This document shows positions 16,201 through 23,776 of a stretch of 64,000 nt of DNA, one piece after another. The DNA is from an uncultured Porphyromonadaceae bacterium (GTDB lineage Bacteria; Bacteroidota; Bacteroidia; Bacteroidales; Muribaculaceae): assembly GCA_937989585.1 (NCBI GenBank), contig CALKRW010000006.1, forward strand, positions 1-64,000, given 5' to 3'. How positions within the stretch are numbered: the first letter of the stretch is position 1; the number at the start of each line of letters is the position of its first letter. Both the position numbers and the translations under genes were made by a program. The notes beneath the pieces are model-generated. The model made no database searches, was not told where the DNA came from, and saw nothing but the letters and a program-made list of their open reading frames with translations.

Positions 16201-16788
16201 CAGCGGCTCGAGGTCCTCGGCGTCGATCTGCTCGATTTTCTGTATCTCGTGCGAGGTGCGGAAGCCGTCGAAGAAGTTGACGAAGGGAACCGACGACTTG
16301 ATGGTGGCGAGGTGTGCAACACCGGCCAGGTCCATGACCTCCTGTACCGAACCTTCGGCGAGCATGGCGAAGCCGGTCTGGCGGCAGGCCATCACGTCCT
16401 GGTGGTCACCGAAGATCGACAGAGCGTGGCTGGCGAGTGTACGGGCCGAAACATGGAAGACTGTGGGAAGAAGTTCGCCTGCGATCTTGTACATGTTGGG
16501 AATCATAAGCAGAAGGCCCTGCGATGCGGTGTAGGTGGTGGTCAGGGCGCCTGCCTGGAGCGAGCCGTGCACGGCACCTGCGGCACCGCCTTCCGACTGC
16601 ATCTCCTGGACGAGGACTGTTTCGCCGAAAATGTTCTTGCGGCCGGCTGCTGCCCATTCGTCGACATACTCCGCCATAGTCGACGACGGGGTGATAGGAT
16701 AGATGGCGGCAACCTCCGAGAACATGTAACTGACATGGGCGGCGGCCTGGTTGCCGTCGCAAGTCAAGAATTTTTTCTCTTTACTCAT
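13204..16788 (-). CDS. nifJ: Pyruvate:ferredoxin (flavodoxin) oxidoreductase
   Basis: 1194 aa, normal for the single-chain enzyme, which converts pyruvate and CoA to acetyl-CoA and CO2 while reducing ferredoxin; central to anaerobic fermentation. Domains in order: pyrimidine-binding domain (IYPITPSSTMAEYVDEWAA near residue 34), transketolase C-like domain, gamma domain (FGDKPIRSTYLVN), two 4Fe-4S clusters (CIQCNKCAFVCP and CLGCGNCVDVCP), then the TPP-binding domain with the third cluster (FSGACSGCGETPY) and GDGAAYDIGFGGLDH. All cluster cysteines are present. Monocistronic, with its own -7 element and terminator. Confidence 0.97.
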   Translation of the reverse strand: MSKEKKFLTCDGNQAAAHVSYMFSEVAAIYPITPSSTMAEYVDEWAAAGRKNIFGETVLVQEMQSEGGAAGAVHGSLQAGALTTTYTASQGLLLMIPNMYKIAGELLPTVFHVSARTLASHALSIFGDHQDVMACRQTGFAMLAEGSVQEVMDLAGVAHLATIKSSVPFVNFFDGFRTSHEIQKIEQIDAEDLEPLLDRKALADFRKRALTPDAPVARGMAENGDVFFQHREACNKHYEAVPEIVENYMAEISKITGREYHLFNYYGAPDAERVIIAMGSVTQAAQEAIDSLVAKGEKVGMVAVHLYRPFSAKHFLAAVPKTAKRIAVLDRTKEPGANGEPLALDVKECFYGVADAPEIVSGRYGLASKDTTPAMVLAVFENLALPQPKDRFTVGIVDDVTFTSLPEKAEVALGDPSTFEAKFYGLGADGTVGANKNSVKIIGDNTNKYCQAYFAYDSKKSGGFTCSHLRFGDKPIRSTYLVNTPNFVACHVQAYLHMYDVTRGLRDGGTFLLNTIWSGDELAKNLPNNVKRYFAQHNITVYYIDATRIAVEIGLGNRTNTILQSAFFRITEVIPVDLAVEQMKKFIVKSYGKKGQDVVDKNYAAVDRGNEYHKLEIDPAWASLPDDECADNNDPAFINDVVRPINAQNGDLLKVSAFTANPDGTWEQGTAAYEKRGVAAFVPEWDEANCIQCNKCAFVCPHAAIRPFVLDAKEMQAAPFAEDATIPAIGKTFTGMRFLQAVDVLDCLGCGNCVDVCPGKKGVKALAMKPLESQLPVQKEWDYCVKNVTSKQDLVDIKAMPKNSQFATPLFEFSGACSGCGETPYVKLISQLFGDHEMVANATGCSSIYSGSVPSTPYTTNAKGNGPAWANSLFEDFAEFGLGMKIATDKIRDRVAAVMTSMLGCAQCSDEIKALAQQWLDNKMNPAVTREVADKLVPLCQACGCDNCKALLELKGFIAARSQWIIAGDGAAYDIGFGGLDHVLASGKNVNVLVVDTEVYSNTGGQASKATPIGAIAKFAAAGKRIRKKDLGLIASTYGYVYCAQIAMGADNAQTLKALREAEAYDGPSLIIAYAPCINHGLKSGMGKSQAEEAKAVACGYWHLWRYNPALEEEGKNPFSLDSKTPDWDKFEDFLKGEVRYASMLKSFPQEAEEMFAAAKANAQWRYNNYLRLSQQQWGADPLIKPLEQANENA

Positions 16789-16865
16789 AATAGAACGTTT
16801 GAGTTAGTGTTAACCTGTTTATAATAGTTATTATGCTTTGCAAAAAGGTGAGTGAAAACTCGGTG

Positions 16866-16873
16866 CAAAATTA
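16866..16873 (-). promoter_or_regulatory. -7 element of the nifJ promoter
   Basis: TAATTTTG on the minus strand (16873 to 16866), 77 nt upstream of the start. No clear TTTG at the expected -33 distance. Confidence 0.5.
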
Positions 16874-16966
16874 CGAAAAAAATCGCAACTCTCGTTCTTG
16901 CGCGGCATTATTTCGTGCCAATAATGCGATTTATATTGCTCGCGCGCGTATTTATCGCTCCCGAAA

Positions 16967-16998
16967 CTTGTTAATCCCGCAGGAAAAGGTTAATTTTG
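16967..16998 (+). promoter_or_regulatory. Promoter of the kinase gene
   Basis: -33-like CTTG (16967-16970) and -7 TAATTTTG (16991-16998), 20 nt apart. The leader to the ATG at 17044 is about 40 nt. Confidence 0.65.
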
Positions 16999-17043
16999 CG
17001 ACTGGTAAAAACCTGTAAAACCTTAAAAAAGAATCCTGCGTTT

Positions 17044-18657
17044 ATGGCACATGAACTCAATGTCGGCCATGTCCTTGACACCGGCAAGAACAAATATACC
17101 GTCCGCTCGGTGCTCGGCTCGGGCGGCTTCGGCATCACATATTCTGCCACATTCTCGACCCAGATTGGCAATCTGCCCGTCCAGGTTGTGGTGGCAATCA
17201 AGGAACACTTTCTGAAAAGCGACTGCGACCGCGACGACTCGCAGGCCATCACCTACTCGCAGCCTGTTGCCGAGCGCGTGAACAGTTCGCTGCGCACCTT
17301 CGTCTCCGAGGCCAGGCGCCTGCAGAAGATCTCGGGCGGACACCCCAACATCGTGCATGTCAGCGAGGTGTTCTCGGCGAACAACACCGCCTACTACGTC
17401 ATGGAGTATCTCGAGGGGCGTTCGCTCGGCGACTACGTGAAGGAACACGGTGCGCTCTCGTGAGACGAGACCCTCGGGCTGCTGCTCCCGGTGATTGACG
17501 CCGTGGCCTATCTGCACCGCAACCGCATAACCCACCTCGACATAAAGCCCGCGAACATCATGCTCGCTCAGGAGAACGGCACCTACCGCCCCGTTCTCAT
17601 CGACTTCGGGCTGTCCAAGCACTACAACGAGGACGGCTCGGCAACATCGACCATCGGCACCCAGGGCTTCTCCGAGGGCTTCGCCCCTGTCGAGCAGTAT
17701 GTCGGCATCCGTGAGTTCTCGCCGGCCAGCGACGTCTACTCTCTCGGCGCCACCATGCTCTACTGCCTGACCGGCAAGATTCCGCCAAAGGCGCTCGACC
17801 TCGACGAGCAGGCGCTCGACAGCCTTATCCCCGCGTCGGTTCCCGCCGCAGGCCGCAAGGTGCTCAAGGAGGCGCTCGCCATGCGCACGGTCGACCGCCT
17901 GCCCGATGCCGGCGCGTTGCTCAATGCCCTGAAGAAAAACGATGACACCGTAGTGATAGACAACGGCAACGGCGGAAACAACGGCAACGGCGGAAATACA
18001 GGCAATAATGGCAATAATGGAGGAAATAAAAATGGCGGCAATAACGGAGATGGCAGTGTAAGCGATAACGGCAGCAATGGTCATGAAGGTGACAGACCGG
18101 CCTCGAAGAACTGGCTGAAGATTCTGCTTATCGTTATCGGTGTGCTCGCCGTCGGCGCGTGCGTCTGGTTCTTCGTCTCGAACAAGAGCAGCAACAGTTA
18201 CGAGGACGAGGATGAAGCGGAGGAATACACCGGCCCTTCGGCTACGGAACTGGACAGCCTGTGTTTTGATGCCGCGACAATGATAAATGTATGTTCCGCA
18301 GGCGAGACAGACAGGGCGATTCTAAAGGGCCTCGATGTCTTCAAGTCCACATGCGTCTATATGCTTGACGTTGAGGAAAGCAGTGAGTTGCGTACTGCTG
18401 CCGCCAAACTCGTCGGAGCCATCTCGACCTACCTTTATGGCGAATTTGTCTCGGAATCGACAAGGGAGGTATGCACCAGTATCCTGAATGAAATCTCAGA
18501 ACTTCCCGGTGGACGGAAGCTTCTGGACAAAATTGACGAGGAGGCCCGTGGCTACATCGGTGCCTCTGAGGTGGCGGTACCTGCCGAGGCGGTTGTTGTT
18601 GACAGCACGGTGGCGTACGACGATTACGCTGCCGTCGACAGCGTCGCCTACTATTGA
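17044..18657 (+). pseudogene. Hanks-type Ser/Thr protein kinase interrupted by an in-frame TGA
   Basis: The reading frame spans 538 codons from ATG 17044 with one TGA at 17461-17463 (codon 140). Before it: Gly-rich loop LGSGGFGITYSA, lysine in VVVAIKEHF, and the hinge VMEYLEGRSLGDY. After it: catalytic loop HLDIKPANIML, DFG in IDFGLSKHY, then GFAPVEQY and DVYSLGATMLYCLTG. The C-terminal part has an Asn/Gly-rich linker (codons ~304-345), a membrane helix (~358-378) and an extracytoplasmic tail. The truncated 139-aa product lacks all catalytic residues. A GTG at 17491 could restart the C-lobe. Either a recent nonsense mutation, a sequencing error or readthrough; motifs otherwise look under selection. 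Confidence 0.75.
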
Positions 18658-18708
18658 TGCCGCTCTCCGGCCATCCGGGCAGAAAATCCTTCGCACAGAC
18701 CGAAAAAA

Positions 18709-18740
18709 TTTGGTGGTGTAATGGATTTTACGTACCTTTG
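18709..18740 (+). promoter_or_regulatory. Promoter of the DUF177-rpmF operon
   Basis: TTTG (18709-18712), 20-nt spacer, TACCTTTG (18733-18740). An exact match to the Bacteroidota consensus. Confidence 0.8.
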
Positions 18741-18793
18741 CGCAGTTTTTTCACCCTCGGGCTCTCGCGGGTCCGGTTTTCTCCTTTGTGTCT

Positions 18794-19402
18794 ATGGGAA
18801 AATTCACAGCCTTCAATGTTCCCCTGAAGTCGCTTACCGAAGGTACCCACACTTTCAGGTATCACCTTGACAAGGAATTCTTTGTCAACATGGAGAGCAC
18901 TGACATTCATGACGCTGATGTCAATGTCGTGCTGACGGTCAATGTGGTGCGCGACCTCTATGTTATGGACTTCAAGTTCAGCGGAACGGTGACCGTCCTG
19001 TGCGACCGTTGCCTCGACGACCTGATTTTCCCCATCGAGACCTCCTACGACATCAACGTCAGGTATGGCGACGAATACAAGGACGAGTCAGACACCCTGC
19101 TCGAGATACCCCGGACCGACAACGACCTCAATGTCTCGTACATGATCTACGACTCGGTGTCGCTTGCTATACCAATCAAGCATGTACACCCCGCAGGCAA
19201 GTGCAACCGGCAGATGAGCGCGGTGCTCCACAAGCATTCCGCCACTCTGGCCGACCCTCTGGAACAGGAACTGCTCGACTCCGTCGACGAGATCGACTCC
19301 GACTCCGGCGCAGCCACCGATCCCCGCTGGGATGTCCTCAAGTCTCTGGCCGGTAAGGCAGGCGGGGACAGCGATTCCGCCGAGGACAACGAAAACGACT
19401 GA
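18794..19402 (+). CDS. DUF177 (YceD-like) 23S rRNA accumulation protein
   Basis: 202 aa from ATG 18794 (an in-frame GTG lies two codons earlier). The family motif appears as VTVLCDRCLDDLIFPIE around residues 64-80, and the acidic C-terminal tail is typical. In other bacteria and plants YceD/DUF177 supports 23S rRNA accumulation. It is 40 nt upstream of rpmF, the conserved arrangement across bacteria, and has a strong consensus promoter. Confidence 0.85.
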   Translation: MGKFTAFNVPLKSLTEGTHTFRYHLDKEFFVNMESTDIHDADVNVVLTVNVVRDLYVMDFKFSGTVTVLCDRCLDDLIFPIETSYDINVRYGDEYKDESDTLLEIPRTDNDLNVSYMIYDSVSLAIPIKHVHPAGKCNRQMSAVLHKHSATLADPLEQELLDSVDEIDSDSGAATDPRWDVLKSLAGKAGGDSDSAEDNEND

Positions 19403-19442
19403 CAGACCGATTATAAACAAAAATCAGATAATATAAAGAACA

Positions 19443-19628
19443 ATGGCACATCCTAAACGCAAACAATCGAAAACCCGCACAGCAAAACGTCGTACACACG
19501 ACAAGGCTGTAGCCCCCACTCTGGCCCTCTGCCCCAACTGCGGCGCTTGGCATGTTTACCACACCGTATGCGGCGAATGTGGCTACTACCGTGGCCATCA
19601 GGCTATCGTCAAAGACGAGCAGCTCTGA
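19443..19628 (+). CDS. rpmF: 50S ribosomal protein bL32
   Basis: 61 aa, standard length. MAHPKRKQSKTRTAKRR start, then a zinc ribbon CPNC...CGEC. Structural component near the large-subunit peptidyl transferase centre. Follows DUF177 by 40 nt; here plsX, often next, is absent and fabH follows after 152 nt of structured sequence. Confidence 0.97.
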   Translation: MAHPKRKQSKTRTAKRRTHDKAVAPTLALCPNCGAWHVYHTVCGECGYYRGHQAIVKDEQL

Positions 19629-19640
19629 TAACATCAGGAT

Positions 19641-19720
19641 GTAACCCGGGGCTTCCGTGCCCCGGTTGCACCGCCAAACGTCGCCGGTCGTCCGACATCA
19701 GGCAAAGCCTGCCTCGGACG
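19641..19720 (+). other. Structured intergenic region between rpmF and fabH
   Basis: Two hairpins: CCGGGGC/GCCCCGG with loop TTCCGT (about 19646-19665), and CGTCCGA (19689-19695) / TCGGACG (19714-19720) enclosing AGGC-AAA-GCCT. No T-tract follows, so attenuation or mRNA stabilisation is as likely as termination. Confidence 0.45.
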
Positions 19721-19780
19721 TGCGGTGACCCTTTGTAACTCATTGTCATCAACAAAACGTCCCCTATCACTTTAATAAAT

Positions 19781-20767
19781 ATGATCAACGCCCGAATCTC
19801 AGGAATCGCATCCTACGTTCCCGACGACATACTCGACAATGAAATGCTGTCGCACATGGTCGACACCAACGATGAATGGATCACCACGCGCGTCGGCATC
19901 AAACAGCGCCGCATCCTCAAGAAAGACAACACAGGCTCATCATATCTCGGAATCAAGGCCGTAAACCGGCTCCTCGAATCCACAGGCCTTGCCCTCGACG
20001 AACTCGACCTGATGATCTGCGCTACATCGAACCCTGACTACCGTTTCCCCTCGACAGCGTCGATCATACACCACGGCGTCGGATTCACTTCCGGCTATGC
20101 CTACGACATACAGGCCGCCTGCGCCGGTTTCATCGTCGCTCTTCAGGACGCCGCATCATATGTCCGCGCCGGTGTCTACAAGAACGTCATCGTGGTATGC
20201 ACCGAGAAGATGTCCTCGATGATCAACTACAAGGACCGCCAGACCTGTCCCCTGTTCGGCGACGGCGCCGCAGCAGTCCTCGTCCAGCCCACCGACGAAG
20301 AAGGTGTCGGTGTTCGCGATGCCGTGCTCCACGTCGACGGCTCGGGTCTCGACTATCTGGTAATGCGCGGTGGCGGCTCGGTTCATCCCTTCGATGAAAA
20401 CACCATCGCCAACGGCTGGAACTACCTCTATCAGGACGGACGCCACGTCTACAAGCACGCCGTCACCGACATGCTCACGTCGTCGCTCGACGTCATGAAG
20501 CGCAACAAGCTCACCGGTGACGACATCAAGTATCTGGTTCCCCACCAGGCCAACCTCCGCATCATCGAGGCTGTCGCCGACAAGGCCGGCATACCGATGG
20601 ACAAGGTGCTTGTCAACATACAGCACACCGGCAACACATCGGCCGCATCGATTCCCATCTGCCTTGACGAGAACAAGGACAAACTCCACAAAGGAGACAA
20701 GATTATCCTCACCGCCTTCGGCGCAGGATTCACATGGGGCGCCATGTATCTTGTCTGGGACATGTAA
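19781..20767 (+). CDS. fabH: Beta-ketoacyl-ACP synthase III
   Basis: 328 aa. Condenses acetyl-CoA (or branched acyl-CoA) with malonyl-ACP to start fatty-acid synthesis. The catalytic triad is visible: Cys in QAACAGFIVALQ (~residue 113), His in VPHQANLRI (~255) and Asn in TGNTSAASIP (~285). Glycine-rich C-terminal FGAGFTWGAMYLVW is typical. Lies between rpmF and era and is closed by the terminator at 20807. Confidence 0.97.
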   Translation: MINARISGIASYVPDDILDNEMLSHMVDTNDEWITTRVGIKQRRILKKDNTGSSYLGIKAVNRLLESTGLALDELDLMICATSNPDYRFPSTASIIHHGVGFTSGYAYDIQAACAGFIVALQDAASYVRAGVYKNVIVVCTEKMSSMINYKDRQTCPLFGDGAAAVLVQPTDEEGVGVRDAVLHVDGSGLDYLVMRGGGSVHPFDENTIANGWNYLYQDGRHVYKHAVTDMLTSSLDVMKRNKLTGDDIKYLVPHQANLRIIEAVADKAGIPMDKVLVNIQHTGNTSAASIPICLDENKDKLHKGDKIILTAFGAGFTWGAMYLVWDM

Positions 20768-20806
20768 TTTCTGAAAAATTCTCAAAAAAACCATAACTTT
20801 CACCCT

Positions 20807-20842
20807 CGGATAGCATCTTTTCAGGTGCTATCCGTGTTTTTA
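20807..20842 (+). terminator. Terminator after fabH
   Basis: CGGATAGCA (20807-20815) pairs with TGCTATCCG (20826-20834); the stem is followed by TGTTTTT. Confidence 0.75.
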
Positions 20843-20910
20843 AAATATAGACCAGTCCATCAGAGGCCGGTATTAAATCTTTCCGATAATAAATTTAAAG
20901 ACATAACAGC

Positions 20911-21798
20911 ATGGAACAACACAAGGCAGGCTTTGTCAACATCGTTGGCAACCCGAACGTAGGCAAATCGACGCTCATGAACGACCTGGTCGGCGAGCGT
21001 GTGTCAATCATAACCTCCAAGGCCCAGACAACGCGCCACCGCATAATGGGCATAGTTAACACCTCGGAATATCAGATTGTATTCTCCGACACCCCTGGCG
21101 TGCTCGACCCGAAATACAAACTCCAGGAATCGATGCTCGCCTTCTCGCGCGAGGCGCTGACCGACGCAGACATCCTGCTCTACATCACCGATGTCGTCGA
21201 GGACCCCGAGAAGAACGCTGACTTCCTCGCCTCCGTGGCCAAGGAGACCATACCTGTGCTGCTGGTAATCAACAAGATCGACCTCGTCAAGAGCCAGCAG
21301 GAACTCGAGGCGCTTGTCGACCGCTGGAACAAGATTCTGCCCAACGCCGAAATCTTCCCCACCTCGGCCAAGGAACACTTCAACGTCGCCAACCTGCTGG
21401 CCCGCATAGTCGAACTCTTGCCCGAACACGCTCCCTACTTCGGCAAGGACGCCCTTACCGACAAGCCCGCCCGCTTCTTCGTCACTGAAATCATACGCGA
21501 GAAAATCCTCACCAACTACGAGAAGGAAATCCCGTACTCGGTCGAGGTCATCGTCGAGAAGTTCGAGGAAAAAGAGACGGCGATCCACATCATGGCCGTG
21601 ATATATGTCGAGCGCGACTCCCAGAAGGGCATCATCATAGGCCACGGCGGCTCGATGCTGAAACGCGTGGGAACCGAGGCCCGCAAGGACATCGCCACAT
21701 TCTTCGGCAAGAACGTATATCTCGAACTCTTCGTCAAGGTCGAGCCAAACTGGCGCAACCGCGAGAACAAACTCCGCCAGTTCGGCTACATCGAATAA
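20911..21798 (+). CDS. era: GTPase Era
   Basis: 295 aa. GTPase motifs GNPNVGKST (G1), DTPG (G3) and NKID (G4), followed by a C-terminal KH domain with the GxxG-bearing IIGHGGSMLKRVG. Era binds the 3' end of 16S rRNA during 30S maturation. Located between fabH and der. Confidence 0.97.
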   Translation: MEQHKAGFVNIVGNPNVGKSTLMNDLVGERVSIITSKAQTTRHRIMGIVNTSEYQIVFSDTPGVLDPKYKLQESMLAFSREALTDADILLYITDVVEDPEKNADFLASVAKETIPVLLVINKIDLVKSQQELEALVDRWNKILPNAEIFPTSAKEHFNVANLLARIVELLPEHAPYFGKDALTDKPARFFVTEIIREKILTNYEKEIPYSVEVIVEKFEEKETAIHIMAVIYVERDSQKGIIIGHGGSMLKRVGTEARKDIATFFGKNVYLELFVKVEPNWRNRENKLRQFGYIE

Positions 21799-21862
21799 CG
21801 GGCGCCTTCAGTCCGGAAAAACTTCCGGACCGCATCGCCGCCTCTATGTCGCGGAAATATCG

Positions 21863-21870
21863 TATCTTTG
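21863..21870 (+). promoter_or_regulatory. -7 element of the der promoter
   Basis: TATCTTTG, 62 nt upstream of der. The -33 position lacks TTTG. Confidence 0.5.
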
Positions 21871-21932
21871 CAGACGGATAGCGCGCAAGCCTCCTCCCTC
21901 TTACTAACCAACAAACACTAACTGACATAACC

Positions 21933-23249
21933 ATGGGCCAACTCGTAGCCATAGTCGGACGTCCCAACGTCGGCAAATCAACCCTCTTCAACCGCCTCAC
22001 CCAGACTCGGACCGCAATCGTCGACCCCACCGCCGGAACAACCCGCGACCGCCAGTACGGCAAGGTCTTCTGGAACGGCAGGGAATTCTCGATCGTCGAC
22101 ACCGGAGGCTGGGTAGTCGGCAGCGAGGACATCTTCGAGGGCGAGATCAACAAGCAGGTCCATCTCGCCATCGAGCAGGCCGACGTCATACTCTTTGTGG
22201 TCGACACCATGAACGGCGTCACCGACCTCGACGACCATGTGGCCGAGATACTGCGCAAGTCCAAGAAGCCCGTCCTTCTGGTCGCCAACAAGGTGGACAG
22301 CAACACGTGGATATATAACGTGGCGGAATTCTATTCCCTAGGGCTCGGCGACCCGTATCCCGTCTCCGGCATCAACGGTTCGGGTACAGGCGACCTTCTC
22401 GACGAGATAGTCAAGGACCTTCCCGTCGAGGATGACGACACGGAGCAACTCGACGACATTCCAAAGTTCGCAATCGTCGGCCGTCCCAATGCGGGCAAGT
22501 CATCGCTCATCAACGCCTTCATCGGCGAGGACCGCCACATCGTCACCGACATCGCGGGCACGACACGCGACTCCATCTACACGCGCTACAACAAGTTCGG
22601 CTTCGACTTCTACCTCGTCGACACAGCCGGCATCCGCAAGAAGAACAAGGTCAACGAGGACATCGAGTACTACTCGGTAATCCGCTCGATACGCGCCATC
22701 GAGGCCGCCGACGTCTGCATACTCATGATTGACGCCACACGCGGCATCGAGGCCCAGGACGTCAGCATCTTCTCGCTTATCCAGCGCAACAAGAAAGGGC
22801 TCGTCGTAGTTGTAAACAAATGGGACATCGCCGAGGACAAGAGCCAGCAGGCCATCAAGCATTTCGAGGATGCCATACGACGCCGCTTCGCTCCATTCGA
22901 TGACTTTCCCATAATCTTCGGCTCGGCGCTGACAAAGCAGCGCATCTTCAAGGTCCTCGAGACCGCGAAGGACGTCTACGAGAACCGTCGCCGCGTCATT
23001 CCGACATCGCAACTCAACAACTACCTGCTCGAGGTCATCGGCGCCTATCCTCCACCCTCGAACAAGGGCAAGTACATCAAGATAAAATACGTAACCATGC
23101 TCAAGGGCGCGCAGATACCCACCTTCATCTTCTTCTGCAACCTGCCCCAGTGGGTCAAGGAACCCTACCGCCGCTACCTCGAGAACAAAATCCGTGAAAA
23201 GTGGAACTTCACCGGCACCCCCATCGCCATCTACATGCGCGAGAAATAA
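21933..23249 (+). CDS. der: GTPase Der (EngA)
   Basis: 438 aa with two tandem G domains: GRPNVGKST and DTGGW in the first, GRPNAGKSSL and DTAGIRKKNKV in the second, with NKVD and NKWD as G4 motifs. The C-terminal KH-like domain ends PIAIYMREK. Acts in 50S subunit maturation. Has its own -7 element and is followed by a terminator. Confidence 0.97.
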   Translation: MGQLVAIVGRPNVGKSTLFNRLTQTRTAIVDPTAGTTRDRQYGKVFWNGREFSIVDTGGWVVGSEDIFEGEINKQVHLAIEQADVILFVVDTMNGVTDLDDHVAEILRKSKKPVLLVANKVDSNTWIYNVAEFYSLGLGDPYPVSGINGSGTGDLLDEIVKDLPVEDDDTEQLDDIPKFAIVGRPNAGKSSLINAFIGEDRHIVTDIAGTTRDSIYTRYNKFGFDFYLVDTAGIRKKNKVNEDIEYYSVIRSIRAIEAADVCILMIDATRGIEAQDVSIFSLIQRNKKGLVVVVNKWDIAEDKSQQAIKHFEDAIRRRFAPFDDFPIIFGSALTKQRIFKVLETAKDVYENRRRVIPTSQLNNYLLEVIGAYPPPSNKGKYIKIKYVTMLKGAQIPTFIFFCNLPQWVKEPYRRYLENKIREKWNFTGTPIAIYMREK

Positions 23250-23278
23250 CCCCACACCCTATAACAGCCCAATACAAT

Positions 23279-23310
23279 AAAAGGAGATGCGTTTGCACCT
23301 CCTTTTTGTT
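23279..23310 (+). terminator. Terminator after der
   Basis: 12-bp stem with one mismatch (23279-23290 / 23295-23306), loop GTTT, followed by TTGTTTT. Confidence 0.75.
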
Positions 23311-23368
23311 TTATAAAGTATAAAGGCAATAACTGTATCTAAAATGCATTTATTCAAAATAATTTGTA

Positions 23369-23376
23369 TATCTTTG
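23369..23376 (+). promoter_or_regulatory. -7 element upstream of a structured RNA
   Basis: TATCTTTG. Predicted transcription start is about 23383. The -33 position has only GCATT-like sequence; a TTTG at 23363 is too close. Confidence 0.5.
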
Positions 23377-23382
23377 CATGTA

Positions 23383-23705
23383 TAGACCGCAAAACTCCAA
23401 CATTGGAAGATGGCGGGACATAAGACATAGTGAATAGCGTTTATCCGCGCTGATTCTTGACTGCTTGAGATTCTCGCAAAATTTCTATCGATAGTCAGGG
23501 ACAAAGCAACGGTAGATGTCCACTGATATGTAATTGTTTTGCATTCGACAAGTTATTCCGTGAGGAATAGAGTCGGTGTATTAATTACATATACAGGCGT
23601 AGGGCTTCTTCGTTGCCGTCCGACTATCGATGGGCAATGCGAGAAGCCTCAAGCAGTGGGACGGTAACAGATATAGATTCCTACGCCTTTTACACTCTTT
23701 TATTT
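23383..23705 (+). ncRNA. Candidate structured non-coding RNA, family unknown
   Basis: No credible ORF, yet many long complementary segments: 23487-23496 with 23622-23631 (10 bp, perfect, long range); 23499-23503 with 23517-23521; 23526-23535 with 23583-23592 (10 bp) enclosing CGAC/GTCG (23546/23572) and TATTCC-GTGA-GGAATA (GNRA loop, 23554-23569); 23596-23603 with 23680-23687 closing a domain that contains 23604-23609/23642-23647 and TTGCC/GGCAA (23613/23633). The long-range helix pairs into the loop of the last hairpin, a pseudoknot. The closing stem is followed by TTTTACACTCTTTTATTTT. I see no tRNA-like domain (tmRNA), no P4 motif (RNase P) and no SRP loop. Boundaries are inferred from promoter and terminator. 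Confidence 0.55.
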
Positions 23706-23776
23706 TGCTGTTGCAAACTTAGAGTTTTTCTTTTATCTACATTTATCATTATCCAATAATCTTTTAATCTTACAAC

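Noticed and set aside
17461..17500. Selenocysteine insertion at the kinase TGA
   Set aside because: The stem after the TGA lacks the usual apical loop and spacing, and the position is not a known redox site in kinases.
23383..23705. tmRNA, RNase P RNA or SRP RNA as identity of the structured RNA
   Set aside because: No tRNA-like ends or tag ORF, no GAGGAAAGUC-type P4 motif, no SRP apical loop on either strand.
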